Shown here: piece by piece, positions 9,317 to 18,639 of the stretch
Layout of the letters: the number at the start of each line of letters is the position of its first letter
Numbering within the stretch: position 1 is the first letter of the stretch
Origin: CAVSRC01 sp963730325
GTDB lineage: Bacteria > Pseudomonadota > Alphaproteobacteria > Rhizobiales > Kaistiaceae
Reading direction: 5' to 3'
Length of the DNA: 64,000 nucleotides
Assembly: GCA_963730325.1 (NCBI GenBank)
Contig: CAVSRC010000005.1
Location: forward strand, 124,001-188,000
The notes under the pieces: generated by a model
The model's input: the letters and a program-made list of their open reading frames with translations, nothing else
What the model was told of the DNA's origin: nothing
The model's database searches: none
Position numbers and translations under genes: made by a program

Positions 9317-9320
9317 CGCC

Positions 9321-9587
9321 ATGAACGAAGCCGATGCCATCGAACTGGTCTATGGCGCCATCTGGACCGTGATCGTCGCCGCCGGCCCGGCGGTGCTTGC
9401 CGCCATGGTTGTCGGCGTCACCATCGCCCTCTTCCAGGCGCTGACCCAGATCCAGGAAGTCACGCTCACCTTCATCCCCAAGATCATCGTCATCCTGCTG
9501 GTCTCGGCGCTCACCGGCTCCTTCATCGGCGGCCAGATCTTCGCCTTCGCCACCGAAGCCTACGGCCACATCGCCACCGGCTTCTGA
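9321..9587 (+). CDS. fliQ: Flagellar export gate protein FliQ
   Basis: FliQ is a small subunit of the FliPQR export gate in the inner membrane. The 88-residue product has two membrane helices (about residues 10-36 and 50-72) with the family core QALTQIQEVTLTFIPKI between them. Length and topology match FliQ exactly. It sits four bases after flgD and 59 bp before flhA. A fliP gene is not in this window, which is common in rhizobia, where fliP lies further along the locus. Confidence 0.95.
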   Translation: MNEADAIELVYGAIWTVIVAAGPAVLAAMVVGVTIALFQALTQIQEVTLTFIPKIIVILLVSALTGSFIGGQIFAFATEAYGHIATGF

Positions 9588-9646
9588 GCCGGCGGAGGCG
9601 CGCCGGAGCCCATCTTCGCGCAAGCCCCGGCTGACACATTGGCGCC

Positions 9647-11746
9647 ATGAGCGCCATAGACAGCAGCAGAACCCTCGATCACGCCCCGGCCGAGCGACGC
9701 TCGCTCCGCGACGTCGGCTTTGCCACGGGCATTCTCGCCATTCTGGCGATCCTTTTCGTCCCCATTCCGCCCTTCCTCATCGACTTCGGCCTGGCCCTGT
9801 CGATCGCCTTCTCGATCCTCATTCTGCTCGTCTCCCTGTGGATCCAGAAGCCGCTCGATTTTTCCGCCTTCCCGACGGTGCTGCTGATCAGCACGATTCT
9901 GCGCATGTCGCTCGGCGTCGCCACGACGCGGCTGATTCTGTCGCGCGGCGGCGACGGCGTTTACGCCGCCGGCCACATCATCCAGGGCTTCTCCAGCTTC
10001 GTCATGAGCGGCGATTTCGTCATCGGCATCGTCGTCTTCCTCATCCTGGTGACCGTCAATTTCGTCGTCATCACCAAGGGCGCCACCCGCATCGCCGAGG
10101 TCGGCGCCCGCTTCACGCTGGATGCCATCCCCGGCAAGCAGATGGCCATCGACGCCGACCTCTCCGCCGGGCTGATCGACGACAAGGAGGCCCATCGCCG
10201 GCGCCGCGAACTGGAGGACGAAAGCTCCTTCTTCGGCTCCATGGACGGCGCCTCCAAATTCGTTCGCGGCGAGGCCATTGCCAGCCTGATCATCATCGCC
10301 GTCAACATCTTCGGCGGCATCATCATCGGCGTCACCCGCCACGGCATGACCCTGTCGGCGGCCGCCGACGTGTTCACCCGCCTGTCGGTCGGCGACGGCC
10401 TGGTCTCGCAGATTCCGGCGCTGGTCATCTCGCTCGCCGCCGGCCTTCTGGTTTCCAAGGGCGGCACCCGCGGCCCGGCGGAACTGGCCGTCATCAACCA
10501 GCTCTCCGCCTATCCGCGCGCCCTTCTGGTCGCCGCCGCCCTGATGTTCCTGCTCGGCGTCATGCCCGGCCTGCCGACCATTCCCTTCTTCTTCCTCGGC
10601 GGCGGCTTCGCCGCGACCAGCCTCACCATCACCCGGCGCGCCGCCGCCACCCGCGAGGCCAACGCCCAGGCCGTCCGCTCGGCCGAGGCACGGGCGCGCG
10701 CCGAGGCCAAGTCGTCGATCAAGGAAGCGCTGAAGACCGACGAGATCGAAATCTCCGTCGGCATGCATCTCGCCAGCCAGATCCTGCGTGTGCCGCAGGA
10801 GATCGCCGAGCGCGTCGGCGTCATGCGCCGCAAGTTCGCCCTGCAATACGGCCTCGTCGTTCCCGAGATCCGTGTCGGCGAGAGCCTGGCGGTTCCCTCC
10901 AAGGGCTATCAGATCAAGATCCACGGCACGACGGTCTCGACCCAGGAGCTGCGCATCGGCGAGCTTCTCGTCGTCGTCGGCGAGGGCGCCCCGCCGGACG
11001 TGCCCGGCGAGACGGTGCGCGAACCCGCCTTCGGCCTCAAGGCCATGTGGATTCCGCAGTCCTACGACGCCGAGGTCCGTCGCGAGGGCTTTGTCGGCGT
11101 CAACAACCTCTCGGTGATGCTCACCCACATCAGCGAGGTCGTCCGCAACAACCTGCCGCAGCTCTTGTCCTACAAGGACGTGCGCATGCTGCTCGACCGC
11201 CTCGACCCGGAATACCGGCGGCTGCTCGAGGAGATCTGTCCCTCGCAGATTTCCTATTCGGGCCTGCAGGCGGTGCTCAAGGCGCTGCTCGCCGAGCGCG
11301 TCTCCATCCGCAACCTGCACATCATCCTCGAGGCGATCGCCGAGATCGTGCCGCACACCCGCCGGCCGGAGCAGATCGCCGAGCATGTGCGCATCCGCAT
11401 TGCCCAGCAGATTTGCGGCGATCTCGCCGATGGCGGCACGCTCAGTGTGCTCCGTCTCGGCAATCGCTGGGACCTCGCCTTCCACCAGAGCCTCAAGCGC
11501 GACGCCAAGGGCGAGGTGATCGAGTTCGACATCGACCCGCGCCTGGTCGAGCAGTTCGCCACCGAGGCCTCCGAGATCATCCGCCGTCACATGGCCGACA
11601 ACCCGCGCTTCGTTCTGGTCACCGCACCGGACGCACGGCCCTATCTCAGGATGATCGTGGAACGCATGTTCCCGTCGCTGGCCGTCCTCTCCCATGCAGA
11701 GATCGCCCGCGGCGTCGAAATCCGCTCTCTCGGCACCATTTCGTGA
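9647..11746 (+). CDS. flhA: Flagellar export gate protein FlhA
   Basis: FlhA is the large export-gate subunit; its cytoplasmic domain docks chaperone-substrate complexes and its membrane part is tied to proton use. The 699-residue product has about eight N-terminal membrane helices with the family motif FPTVLLISTILRMSLGVATTRLIL, the conserved loop GARFTLDAIPGKQMAIDADLSAGLI, then a cytoplasmic half containing SQISYSGLQAVLKALLAERVSIRNL. The stop overlaps the fliR GTG start (GTGA), so the two are translationally coupled. Very long open frames on the other strand and in another frame here are GC-driven shadows. Confidence 0.98.
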   Translation: MSAIDSSRTLDHAPAERRSLRDVGFATGILAILAILFVPIPPFLIDFGLALSIAFSILILLVSLWIQKPLDFSAFPTVLLISTILRMSLGVATTRLILSRGGDGVYAAGHIIQGFSSFVMSGDFVIGIVVFLILVTVNFVVITKGATRIAEVGARFTLDAIPGKQMAIDADLSAGLIDDKEAHRRRRELEDESSFFGSMDGASKFVRGEAIASLIIIAVNIFGGIIIGVTRHGMTLSAAADVFTRLSVGDGLVSQIPALVISLAAGLLVSKGGTRGPAELAVINQLSAYPRALLVAAALMFLLGVMPGLPTIPFFFLGGGFAATSLTITRRAAATREANAQAVRSAEARARAEAKSSIKEALKTDEIEISVGMHLASQILRVPQEIAERVGVMRRKFALQYGLVVPEIRVGESLAVPSKGYQIKIHGTTVSTQELRIGELLVVVGEGAPPDVPGETVREPAFGLKAMWIPQSYDAEVRREGFVGVNNLSVMLTHISEVVRNNLPQLLSYKDVRMLLDRLDPEYRRLLEEICPSQISYSGLQAVLKALLAERVSIRNLHIILEAIAEIVPHTRRPEQIAEHVRIRIAQQICGDLADGGTLSVLRLGNRWDLAFHQSLKRDAKGEVIEFDIDPRLVEQFATEASEIIRRHMADNPRFVLVTAPDARPYLRMIVERMFPSLAVLSHAEIARGVEIRSLGTIS

Positions 11747-12495
11747 TCGGCATCGGGCCCGACACCGTCCTCTCCACCTTCGCGATCTTCTGTCGCGTCG
11801 GCGCCTGCCTGATGATCGCCCCCGGCTTCTCCAACCGCCAGGTGCCGACGCGCATCCGCCTCTACCTCGCCATCGCCGTGTCCCTGGCGCTTGCCCCGAT
11901 GCTGATGGTCGACGTCAAGCCGCTCGTCGCCGATGCCGCCGTGCCGTCCCTGCTCGGCATCCTGTTCGGCGAGCTCGCCCGCGGGCTGCTGATCGGCTTC
12001 ATCGCCCGCCTGCTGTTCATGGCCCTGCAGGTGATCGCGGTCGGCATCACCCAGCTGATCGGCCTCTCCGCCATGCCCGGCGCCTCGATGCCCGACGAAC
12101 AGGCGCCGGCACTCGCCAATCTCTTCTCGATCGCCGCCGCCACCCTGATGTTCGTCGCCGGCCTGCATGTGCAACTGATCCACGGCCTCATCGACACCTA
12201 CGCCTCCCTGCCGCCGGGCACCGGTTTCGCGGTGCGCCCCGCGCTGGCCGACATCGCCGACAAGGGCAGCAACGCCTTCATCGCGGCGCTGCGCATCGGC
12301 GCGCCGTTCATCGCCTATTCGGTGCTGGTCAACTTCGCCGTCGGCATCACCAACAAGCTCGCCCCGCAAATCCCGGTGTTCTTCATCGCCATGCCCTTCG
12401 TCATGCTCGGCGGTCTCTTTCTGCTGCTGTTCAGCGTGCACGACATCCTCAGCTATTTCGTCGCCGTCTTCGACGGCTGGCTGGCGGGCTACTAG
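11743..12495 (+). CDS. fliR: Flagellar export gate protein FliR
   Basis: FliR completes the FliPQR gate. The 250-residue product is very hydrophobic, with about six membrane segments and the family pattern MIAPGFSNRQVPTRIRLYLAIAVSLALAP near the start, then GLHVQLIHGLIDTY and a C-terminal PVFFIAMPFVMLGGLFLLL helix. I place the start at the GTG of the GTGA overlap with flhA, because the open frame runs back far into flhA as a shadow and this start gives the normal family length. It lies two bases before the next small gene. Confidence 0.94.
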   Translation: MIGIGPDTVLSTFAIFCRVGACLMIAPGFSNRQVPTRIRLYLAIAVSLALAPMLMVDVKPLVADAAVPSLLGILFGELARGLLIGFIARLLFMALQVIAVGITQLIGLSAMPGASMPDEQAPALANLFSIAAATLMFVAGLHVQLIHGLIDTYASLPPGTGFAVRPALADIADKGSNAFIAALRIGAPFIAYSVLVNFAVGITNKLAPQIPVFFIAMPFVMLGGLFLLLFSVHDILSYFVAVFDGWLAGY

Positions 12496-12497
12496 CC

Positions 12498-12896
12498 ATG
12501 CGCGACCGGCTGAAGAAGGTCGAGCGCGTGCTGGCGGTCCAGGAACAGCTTCACCGTCTGGCGCAATGGAAGATGGCGGCGCTGCAGCGGGAAAAGGCGG
12601 CAAACGCCGAGGGCCAGGTCGACCTGCTGTCGGCGCTCAACGACGACAACGAACTGCACGGGCTGTTCGTCGAGGCGATGACCCGCCGCCTGGCGGCCCT
12701 GTCGCGCGAGGCCGAACGGCTGGAGCGCGCCCGCCACGTCATGGAGCAGCACCTCTCCCAGGAGGGGCTCAAGCTCAAGCGCACCGAGCGGATGACCGAT
12801 CGCGTCCGCCGCGAGCACCAGCTCGGCCGCGACAAGCGCCTGTTCCAGGACCTCTTGGAAACCCTCGCCAAGGCCCGCGACGCAAGCCTCCCGTAA
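12498..12896 (+). CDS. Small coiled-coil flagellar protein, FliJ-like
   Basis: This 132-residue, highly charged, all-helical protein begins RDRLKKVERVLAVQEQLHRLAQWKMAALQREKAAN and ends with a second long helix rich in R, E and L. A two-helix antiparallel coiled coil of this length is the fold of FliJ, the stalk protein that links the FliI ATPase ring to FlhA. Sequence alone in such proteins is weak evidence, so the call rests on size, charge pattern, the RLxxVxxVxE start and position (two bases after fliR, in an operon with fliI and flhA and with no other fliJ candidate in view). It could instead be another export chaperone. Confidence 0.5.
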   Translation: MRDRLKKVERVLAVQEQLHRLAQWKMAALQREKAANAEGQVDLLSALNDDNELHGLFVEAMTRRLAALSREAERLERARHVMEQHLSQEGLKLKRTERMTDRVRREHQLGRDKRLFQDLLETLAKARDASLP

Positions 12897-12946
12897 GCTA
12901 CGGCGGGCATTCTTTGCTGAATCGCAAGGAGTCGCGCGCCACCGGC

Positions 12947-13432
12947 ATGTCCATCAATCCCGCCACCGACATCGTGCTCGACGTTGCCCGTGCCGCCGAC
13001 CCGGCGCGCTACAAGCGTGCCGTGGCCAGGCTCGATGCCGCGGCCGGCGCCGGTTTCACCGAATCGCTGGCCGCCGAGGCGGTTGCGCCGGCGCGGGCTG
13101 CCGCCGAGCCGGCGACCGCGCAGGACATCCGCAGACCGGTGCCGAAGGCCGGCTCGACCGCAACCGACAAGGCCGCCGCCACCTACAGCCAGTTCGAGGC
13201 CATGGCGCTCGCCAACATGCTGGAAGCGGCGATGCCGAGCGACGAGACCTTCTTCGGCAAGGGCGTCGCCGGCGACACCTGGAAATCGATGCTCATCGAC
13301 CAGATCGCCGGCGAGATGGCCAAGCACGGCGGTGTCGGCATCGCCGACCAGCTCGCGCGGGCCGAGGCCGGCCGCTCCGCCAGGCATCTTGCCGCCACGG
13401 GCGAGCCCGCACCGACCAAGACAACCACGTGA
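12947..13432 (+). CDS. Rod-binding protein, FlgJ N-domain/CheL-like
   Basis: The 161-residue product has the rod-binding domain found in the N-terminal half of FlgJ: SQFEAMALANMLEAAMPSDETFFGKGVAGDTWKSMLIDQIAGEMAKHGGVGIADQL. In FlgJ this domain caps the growing rod; the C-terminal muramidase domain of enterobacterial FlgJ is absent here. Stand-alone rod-binding proteins of this size are usual in alphaproteobacteria and are often annotated CheL or FlgJ. I choose the ATG at 12947; the frame is open further upstream only as overlap with the previous gene. It sits 15 bases before the FlgN-like gene. Confidence 0.82.
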   Translation: MSINPATDIVLDVARAADPARYKRAVARLDAAAGAGFTESLAAEAVAPARAAAEPATAQDIRRPVPKAGSTATDKAAATYSQFEAMALANMLEAAMPSDETFFGKGVAGDTWKSMLIDQIAGEMAKHGGVGIADQLARAEAGRSARHLAATGEPAPTKTTT

Positions 13433-13447
13433 CGCCAGGGGTGAACC

Positions 13448-13924
13448 ATGCCGGGTGAATACGCACCGAAATCGCCGCCCGCACCGGGCCGCGCGCCGGA
13501 AATCGACCTCGGCAGCTACCTGCCGACCCGCGCACCGGCGGCACCGGCGGCCAAGCCGGCGCCGCGCGCGATCCCCTCTGCCGTTGCCGCCATGCATGCC
13601 GCCATCGGCCGCCTCGAAGAGACCGTCGCCATGGAGATCGCCACACTCGGCGAGAACCGCGCCGCCGATTTCGTCGAGCTCAACCGGCGCAAGAGCCAAA
13701 GCCTTCTTGAGATCACCCGCCTCGCCCGGGCGCTTCCCGTCGGCAGCGAGAGCGAGCTCCAGCCGCGCCTGAAGACCTTGGGCGATGCGCTCGCCGCCAA
13801 CCACCGCCTGCTCGGCCTGCATCTGGCCGCCAGCCGCCAGCTCTCCGACCTGATGATCGGCGTGCTGCACGAGGCCGAGTCGGACGGCACCTATGGCGAG
13901 ATGCAACCGCCCCGCCGGGCCTGA
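13448..13924 (+). CDS. Probable flagellar export chaperone, FlgN-like
   Basis: The 158-residue product has a Pro/Ala-rich first 40 residues and then two long helices: LEETVAMEIATLGENRAADFVELNRRKSQSLLEITRLARAL and LKTLGDALAANHRLLGLHLAASRQLSDLMIGVL, ending ESDGTYG. The pattern (an acidic helix, a K-x2-LL motif, an N-x2-LL motif and a terminal YG) is that of FlgN, the chaperone for FlgK and FlgL, both encoded upstream in this operon. This is an inference from pattern and neighbourhood; the family is poorly conserved. The Pro-rich N-terminus is not typical of enterobacterial FlgN. Confidence 0.55.
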   Translation: MPGEYAPKSPPAPGRAPEIDLGSYLPTRAPAAPAAKPAPRAIPSAVAAMHAAIGRLEETVAMEIATLGENRAADFVELNRRKSQSLLEITRLARALPVGSESELQPRLKTLGDALAANHRLLGLHLAASRQLSDLMIGVLHEAESDGTYGEMQPPRRA

Positions 13925-13927
13925 GTC

Positions 13928-14407
13928 ATGGGACCGACGCTGAAGACAATCGGTCTGGGGGTCTGGGCGATCGTCGTCGCCCTCATCGCCGGCTATATGG
14001 CCGCGACCTGGAACACCGGCGCGACCGTCGAGGCCGTGCGCGCCGAGACCAAACCGTCGGGCCTCGAATACCGGCATCCGGATGCGATCACCGTTCCCAT
14101 GATCTCCGACGGCAAGTTGCGCGGCTACGTCGTTGCCAAGGTGGTGTTCACCGCCGACGCGGAGGCGCTGCGCCTCTCGCCCATCGACCCGCAGCCCTTC
14201 GTCATCGACGAGGCCTTCCGCAACATCTACACGGACGGCAAGGTCGAGTTCGACCATCTGGCCAAATACAACCTCGACCAGATCACCGGCGACATCAAGG
14301 ACGCGGTCAACAAGCGCCTCGGCACCGACCTGATCAAGGACGTTCTGGTCGAGGAACTGAACTACGTCGACAGCGAGCAGCTCAAGCGGCAGACCGCCGC
14401 CAAGTGA
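13928..14407 (+). CDS. Single-pass membrane protein at end of flagellar operon, FliL-like
   Basis: The 159-residue product has one N-terminal membrane helix (about residues 7-26) and a soluble, presumably periplasmic domain that ends ITGDIKDAVNKRLGTDLIKDVLVEELNYVDSEQ. The order of elements resembles FliL, the stator-associated protein whose C-terminal half ends in a dVlvxEf-like strand. The match is weak, so this may be an unrelated membrane protein of the flagellar operon. It starts three bases after the FlgN-like stop and is the last gene of the rightward flagellar run; the next gene reads the other way and ends 40 bases downstream. Confidence 0.42.
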   Translation: MGPTLKTIGLGVWAIVVALIAGYMAATWNTGATVEAVRAETKPSGLEYRHPDAITVPMISDGKLRGYVVAKVVFTADAEALRLSPIDPQPFVIDEAFRNIYTDGKVEFDHLAKYNLDQITGDIKDAVNKRLGTDLIKDVLVEELNYVDSEQLKRQTAAK

Positions 14408-14447
14408 GTTGGGCGGTCGGCGCGGCTTCTGTTGCCTGCCAAGCCGA

Positions 14448-15134
14448 CTACGACGCCGCCTGCGACATGGCCGCGCCCAGCGACTGGATGAAGGCCTCGC
14501 TCGACAGCGTCGCACCGGAGACGATATCGACACTGGCGCTCTGCGCGCTGATCACCTCGTCGCGCAGCATGGGCAGCGCCTGCCGGTTGATGAAGATCGA
14601 GGTCCTGCGGTCGTTCGGGTATTGCAGCACCCTGATCGACGTCAGCCGGCCGCCCTTGATGATCGCCTGGATCTGCATGAGGCCGTAATAGGCATCGACC
14701 ACCGGACCGGTATAGGCGCCGTCCCTGTATTGCGCCTGCGCCGCCGTGGACGCGGTGGCGGCGCCCGGCGTCGCCAGCGTGAAATGGGCAATGAGCGCTC
14801 CGCCGGGATCGCGCACGTCGAATTGCGGCCCGTTCCCGTCGATCGTGTAGCAGTGCTCGGCACCGGTGCCCCACGTCGAACAATAGCCGTCCTTCGACAC
14901 GCGCCATGTGCCGCTGACACCCGACTTCTGCCCTTTCGGAACCGCCAGGGCGCTGCCCGCGGCATTGAATGTGAACCAGAAGGCCGAGCGGCCGCTGGCG
15001 CTGACGGCGCTGAACGGCTTGCCCGTTCCGAAGGTGCTTTGTATCTGGCTCGGTGAGAGCGCGCCGGCGGCTGCCGCCGATGCGGTTCCTGCCGCCAGAA
15101 AGATGGCGGCTGTTGTCAATCCTGTGGCGCGCAT
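14448..15134 (-). CDS. Exported FMN-binding domain protein
   Basis: The 228-residue product has an N-terminal signal peptide (hydrophobic TTAAIFLAAGTASAAAAG, cleavage near residue 23), a Ser/Gly-rich region with two cysteines (SKDGYCSTWG and EHCYTIDG), and a C-terminal FMN-binding domain. That domain contains SVDIVSGATLSSEAF, which matches the D-x2-[SA]-G-A-[ST]-x-[ST] target where ApbE links FMN covalently to a threonine (about Thr209). Such proteins carry electrons in the periplasm or at the outer membrane face. No apbE, Nqr/Rnf or other flavin redox gene lies nearby, so its partner is unknown. It faces the end of the flagellar operon and diverges from the caspase gene, with 236 bp between. 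Confidence 0.8.
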   Translation of the reverse strand: MRATGLTTAAIFLAAGTASAAAAGALSPSQIQSTFGTGKPFSAVSASGRSAFWFTFNAAGSALAVPKGQKSGVSGTWRVSKDGYCSTWGTGAEHCYTIDGNGPQFDVRDPGGALIAHFTLATPGAATASTAAQAQYRDGAYTGPVVDAYYGLMQIQAIIKGGRLTSIRVLQYPNDRRTSIFINRQALPMLRDEVISAQSASVDIVSGATLSSEAFIQSLGAAMSQAAS

Positions 15135-15370
15135 GAGGCATCCATCCCGACTGGTTCGCTTGCGATCGGACCCTAGGCGGGATTGTCTTGCACCACGCTG
15201 ACAGCCGCGACCGCCTTATCGAAAGGCAGCCGCACGGGGCACCAACGCATAACCACAGAGTAAACCTCAAGAAATCCCGCGCCCGTTAGTAATCCCGGCA
15301 GTTTCCGGGTTCAATTCGCACCAGCGTTTCGCTACGCTTACCCTCGAAGCAAGCATTCTGGGGGCAGGAG

Positions 15371-18300
15371 ATGGTTCAGCGTATCGCCGTTGCGGCCGTT
15401 GCTTTCCTATTGGCGTTCCTCATGGCATCCGCCAGCGCGCTCGCCGCGCGCTGCAATTCTGCCGTGACCGGCGGTATTCCCGGACTGGGCGCCGAGACGG
15501 TGGTCACGCCCGGCGCACGAAACCGTCGCCGCCGGCCAGACCTTCACCATCCACTGGCAGCGCGGCAAGTTCACCAAGCGCTATCCCGCCTATCTGATGA
15601 TCGCCTTCGACCGCCCGGTGCGCTTCGCGGGCAAGGGCTTCTACGCCCTTCTGCCCGGCGCCACCGCGGCCTTCGGCATCGAGGCCTTTGCCGACGCCAC
15701 CCGCGCCGTCATCCCCTATTACGGCCAGGGCGTGCCGCGCCAAGGCGATGTGGTCGTCCGCCCGCTCCAGGCCGGCCCGCTGCATGTCGCCTGGGCCGTC
15801 GTCGGCCATGACGGCTGCCGCGACGTCGATACAGACAAGGGCAGCGGCAGCGCCGACATCCGCGTCGAGGCGACCGGCCTGCCCGAGATCGTGGTCAAGG
15901 ACTTCGCCGCCGAAGAGCCGAAGGAGCGCATCTATTCGCCGGCCGGCGGCCGTGTCATCGAGGTCTATGACGGCCGCTACCGCATCGTCGATGAGGCCAG
16001 CGGCGCCGAGATTGCCGAGCGCCCCGGAACCTTTCCGCGCTTCTCGCCGACCGGACGTTACGTGGCGGCCTATGTTGAAGGCGATCTCGCCATGGAGGCC
16101 ATCGATACGATCGATGGCAAGGTGGCCATCGCCAGCGCGTTGGGATCGAACCTCGCCTGGGACGACGCCGACAGCTTCGCGATCCTCGACGGCGGCAGCT
16201 ACGGTTCGGTATCGATTTTCGCGCCCAGCCTTGCCGACCCTCTCATCCTCAACGGCTCGGGCAGCTGCCACGCCTGCTCGGGCGTCGACTATGTCGCCCT
16301 GCGCGTCGACCTCGAGAACAACGTCGCCGTCTTTGCCGGCGACCAAGGCATGGGTGCAAAAACCCTCACCGTCGACGCAGAAACTGACGCGATGGACATC
16401 AAGTTCACCAATGGCAGCATGGCGGGGCAGATCGCTGCTTTCGTCGATCGCCAGTCGCGCGTGACCAAATTCGCGTTGCCGAAAGTATGGGAGTTGCACG
16501 GGGGATTGAAGTTCTCGCATGTCCGCGGCGATCTCCCCTATCCCGCCCAAAAATCGGGGCTGGCGAAATTCGAACTCAGGCCGTTGACCGAACCGGTCCG
16601 TTCCGATGCGACAGTCGTCGCCAGCGCGGTCGAACCGGCACGTTGGCGCGGGCTTGGCGGACAGGCACCCGTCGACAAATCCGACCGCAACATCCTCAAG
16701 CGGCTTGCCGAGTTCGGCATACCCATTGCCCCGCAGGCGGTCGATCCGACTCAGGCGGCGTTTGCTCGCGATGTGATGTCCGGCCCCGACGACACCGCGC
16801 TGGTCAAGAACGCGACGGACAAACTGCTGGTCCGCATCGAGCGGGAGACGCTTGCTGCCAACACCATATTCGTCGCAAAAGGCACCGAGGACTTTTCGTC
16901 GTGCTGGCCGGAGAGCCATGACGCCGGCAAGCGCTATTTCCTGTTTCAGACCGCGTATCGCTTTTCGCGGGATGCGCGGACAATCTGGGTCACCCACCAG
17001 ACGTGCCGGGAGGGGTCTGGCGGCTTCGACTATTCGTCTCTCATGCTGTTCGATTCCACCAATTCGAAACCTTGGCTCCTCGATCTGGAGACAGGACGGT
17101 CGGAATCGACCAAAGGCGGCAATCTCTGCGCCGACGATATCGGCATGTGCGACTTCAATGCCAGCATCTTCGGCGATCGTCTCCTTGTCCTGTCATCGCA
17201 GGAGAGCCGCGCCATCGAGATCTACGATCTCGCAACCCGCAAGAACGTCTTCAAGAAATACGACCTGCCGCGCGGCGACTTTCTGCAACAGGTCCTGGTC
17301 TCGCCCGACGGCAAGCTCGTCCTGCAGATCAATTCCGACGACAGTTTTGTCGGTTACGCGCTGGCCAACGCCAAGGAACTCTTCCAGGGCCGCTATATCG
17401 ACGACGAGGTGGTGGTGTGGACGCCGGACGGCCGCTTCGACGCCACCTCCGAGGGCGCCCACTATGTCAGCCTGCGCCTGCCCGGCCGCGTCGGCACCTA
17501 CACCTTCGAGCAGTTCTCGGCGCAGCTGAAGACGCCAGGGCTCGTCGGCCAGCTCCTCGCCGGCAAGACCTTCCCGCCCGCCCATCTGGTCTCGCCGCCG
17601 TCGCTTGCCGGCACCTTGCAGGCCAAGGGCGACCGCATCCGCGGCACCGTCACGGCCGCCGGCGACACGCCGCTGGCCTCTCTCATTATCCTCCAGGACG
17701 GGCTTCTCACCGACCGCATTCCGATGGACGGCGCCAGCGCCAGCGCCAGCGTCGACGTCGCCCTTCTGCCGGGAACCCGCTGGGTATCCTTCGTCGCCCT
17801 CGACCAGCACGGGCTTGCCAGCGTCCCCATGGGCCGCGATCTTCCCGCCGGCGGCAACAAGCGCCGCGTCCATGTTCTGGCGGTCGGCGTCGACCAGTAC
17901 GCCGATCCCGACATTCCCGATCTGAAGCTCGCCGGCCACGACGCGACGCGCTTCGCCAAGGCGGTCGGCGCCATCGGCCAGGATGTCGCGGTCGCCTCCG
18001 AGCGCATCCTCGGCGATGCCGACGGCACTCGCGCCGGCGTGCTCGCCGCCCTCAAACAGACCATCGCCGAGACCGCCAAGGGCGAGACCATCGTCCTGTT
18101 CTTCGCCGGTCACGGCATCCGCGACGACGACGGCACCTATTACCTGGCGACCAGCGACACCAACCTCGACGACATGGCCGGCTCGGCCCTCTCCTGGAAC
18201 GACATCGCCGCCGTGCTCGCCGACAAGCCGGAGCGCATCGCCGTCTTCCTCGATACCTGCCATTCCGGCGCCGCCGGCACCGGCGCATTCGCCACCAATG

Positions 18301-18596
18301 ACAGCGCCACCAAGAGCCTGCTGGAGCGCATCCCGTCCGGCATCGTCGTCTTTTCGGCCTCCAAGGGGCGCGAACTCTCCGAAGAGAGCAAGAGCTTCGG
18401 CGGCGGCATCTTCACCTCGGCGCTTCTCGACGTCATCCAGCGCAAGCGCGATGCTTATGACCGCAACCACGATGGCGCCATCGAGATCAGCGAGCTCTAT
18501 CGCGGCGTCAAGGGCGAGGTCGCCGGCCGCACCGGCGGCCGCCAGACGCCGTGGATCGCGCGCAATCAGATGGTCGGCGATTTCGCCTTGTTCTAG
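15371..18596 (+). CDS. Exported caspase-like (peptidase C14) protein, N-terminus separated by a frameshift
   Basis: A signal peptide (from the ATG at 15371: QRIAVAAVAFLLAFLMASASALA) lies in one frame and the rest of the protein in another. The main frame is open well upstream of its first ATG (15597) and encodes HETVAAGQTFTIHWQ there, which would join the first frame if one base near 15505-15518 were skipped. The body has propeller-like repeats (SPTGRYVA, SPDGKLVL), a beta-rich linker, then a C14 caspase domain with catalytic His in FFAGHG and Cys in LDTCHSG (His839 and Cys888 counted from 15597). An EF-hand-like loop, DRNHDGAIEISE, lies near the C-terminus (18459-18494). Caspase-like proteases cut after basic or acidic residues in other families; the substrate here is unknown. 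It heads a probable three-gene operon with a TIR gene. Confidence 0.85.
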
Positions 18597-18639
18597 AAAG
18601 CCGGCAGGCTGCCGTTTCAATTTCGTTTCGCCTTGGGGA

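Noticed and set aside
9560..12495. Very long open frames opposite and across flhA and fliR (about 700-885 codons)
   Set aside because: They overlap clear export-gate genes, are rich in R, H, D and P without domain patterns, and are expected in very GC-rich coding DNA.
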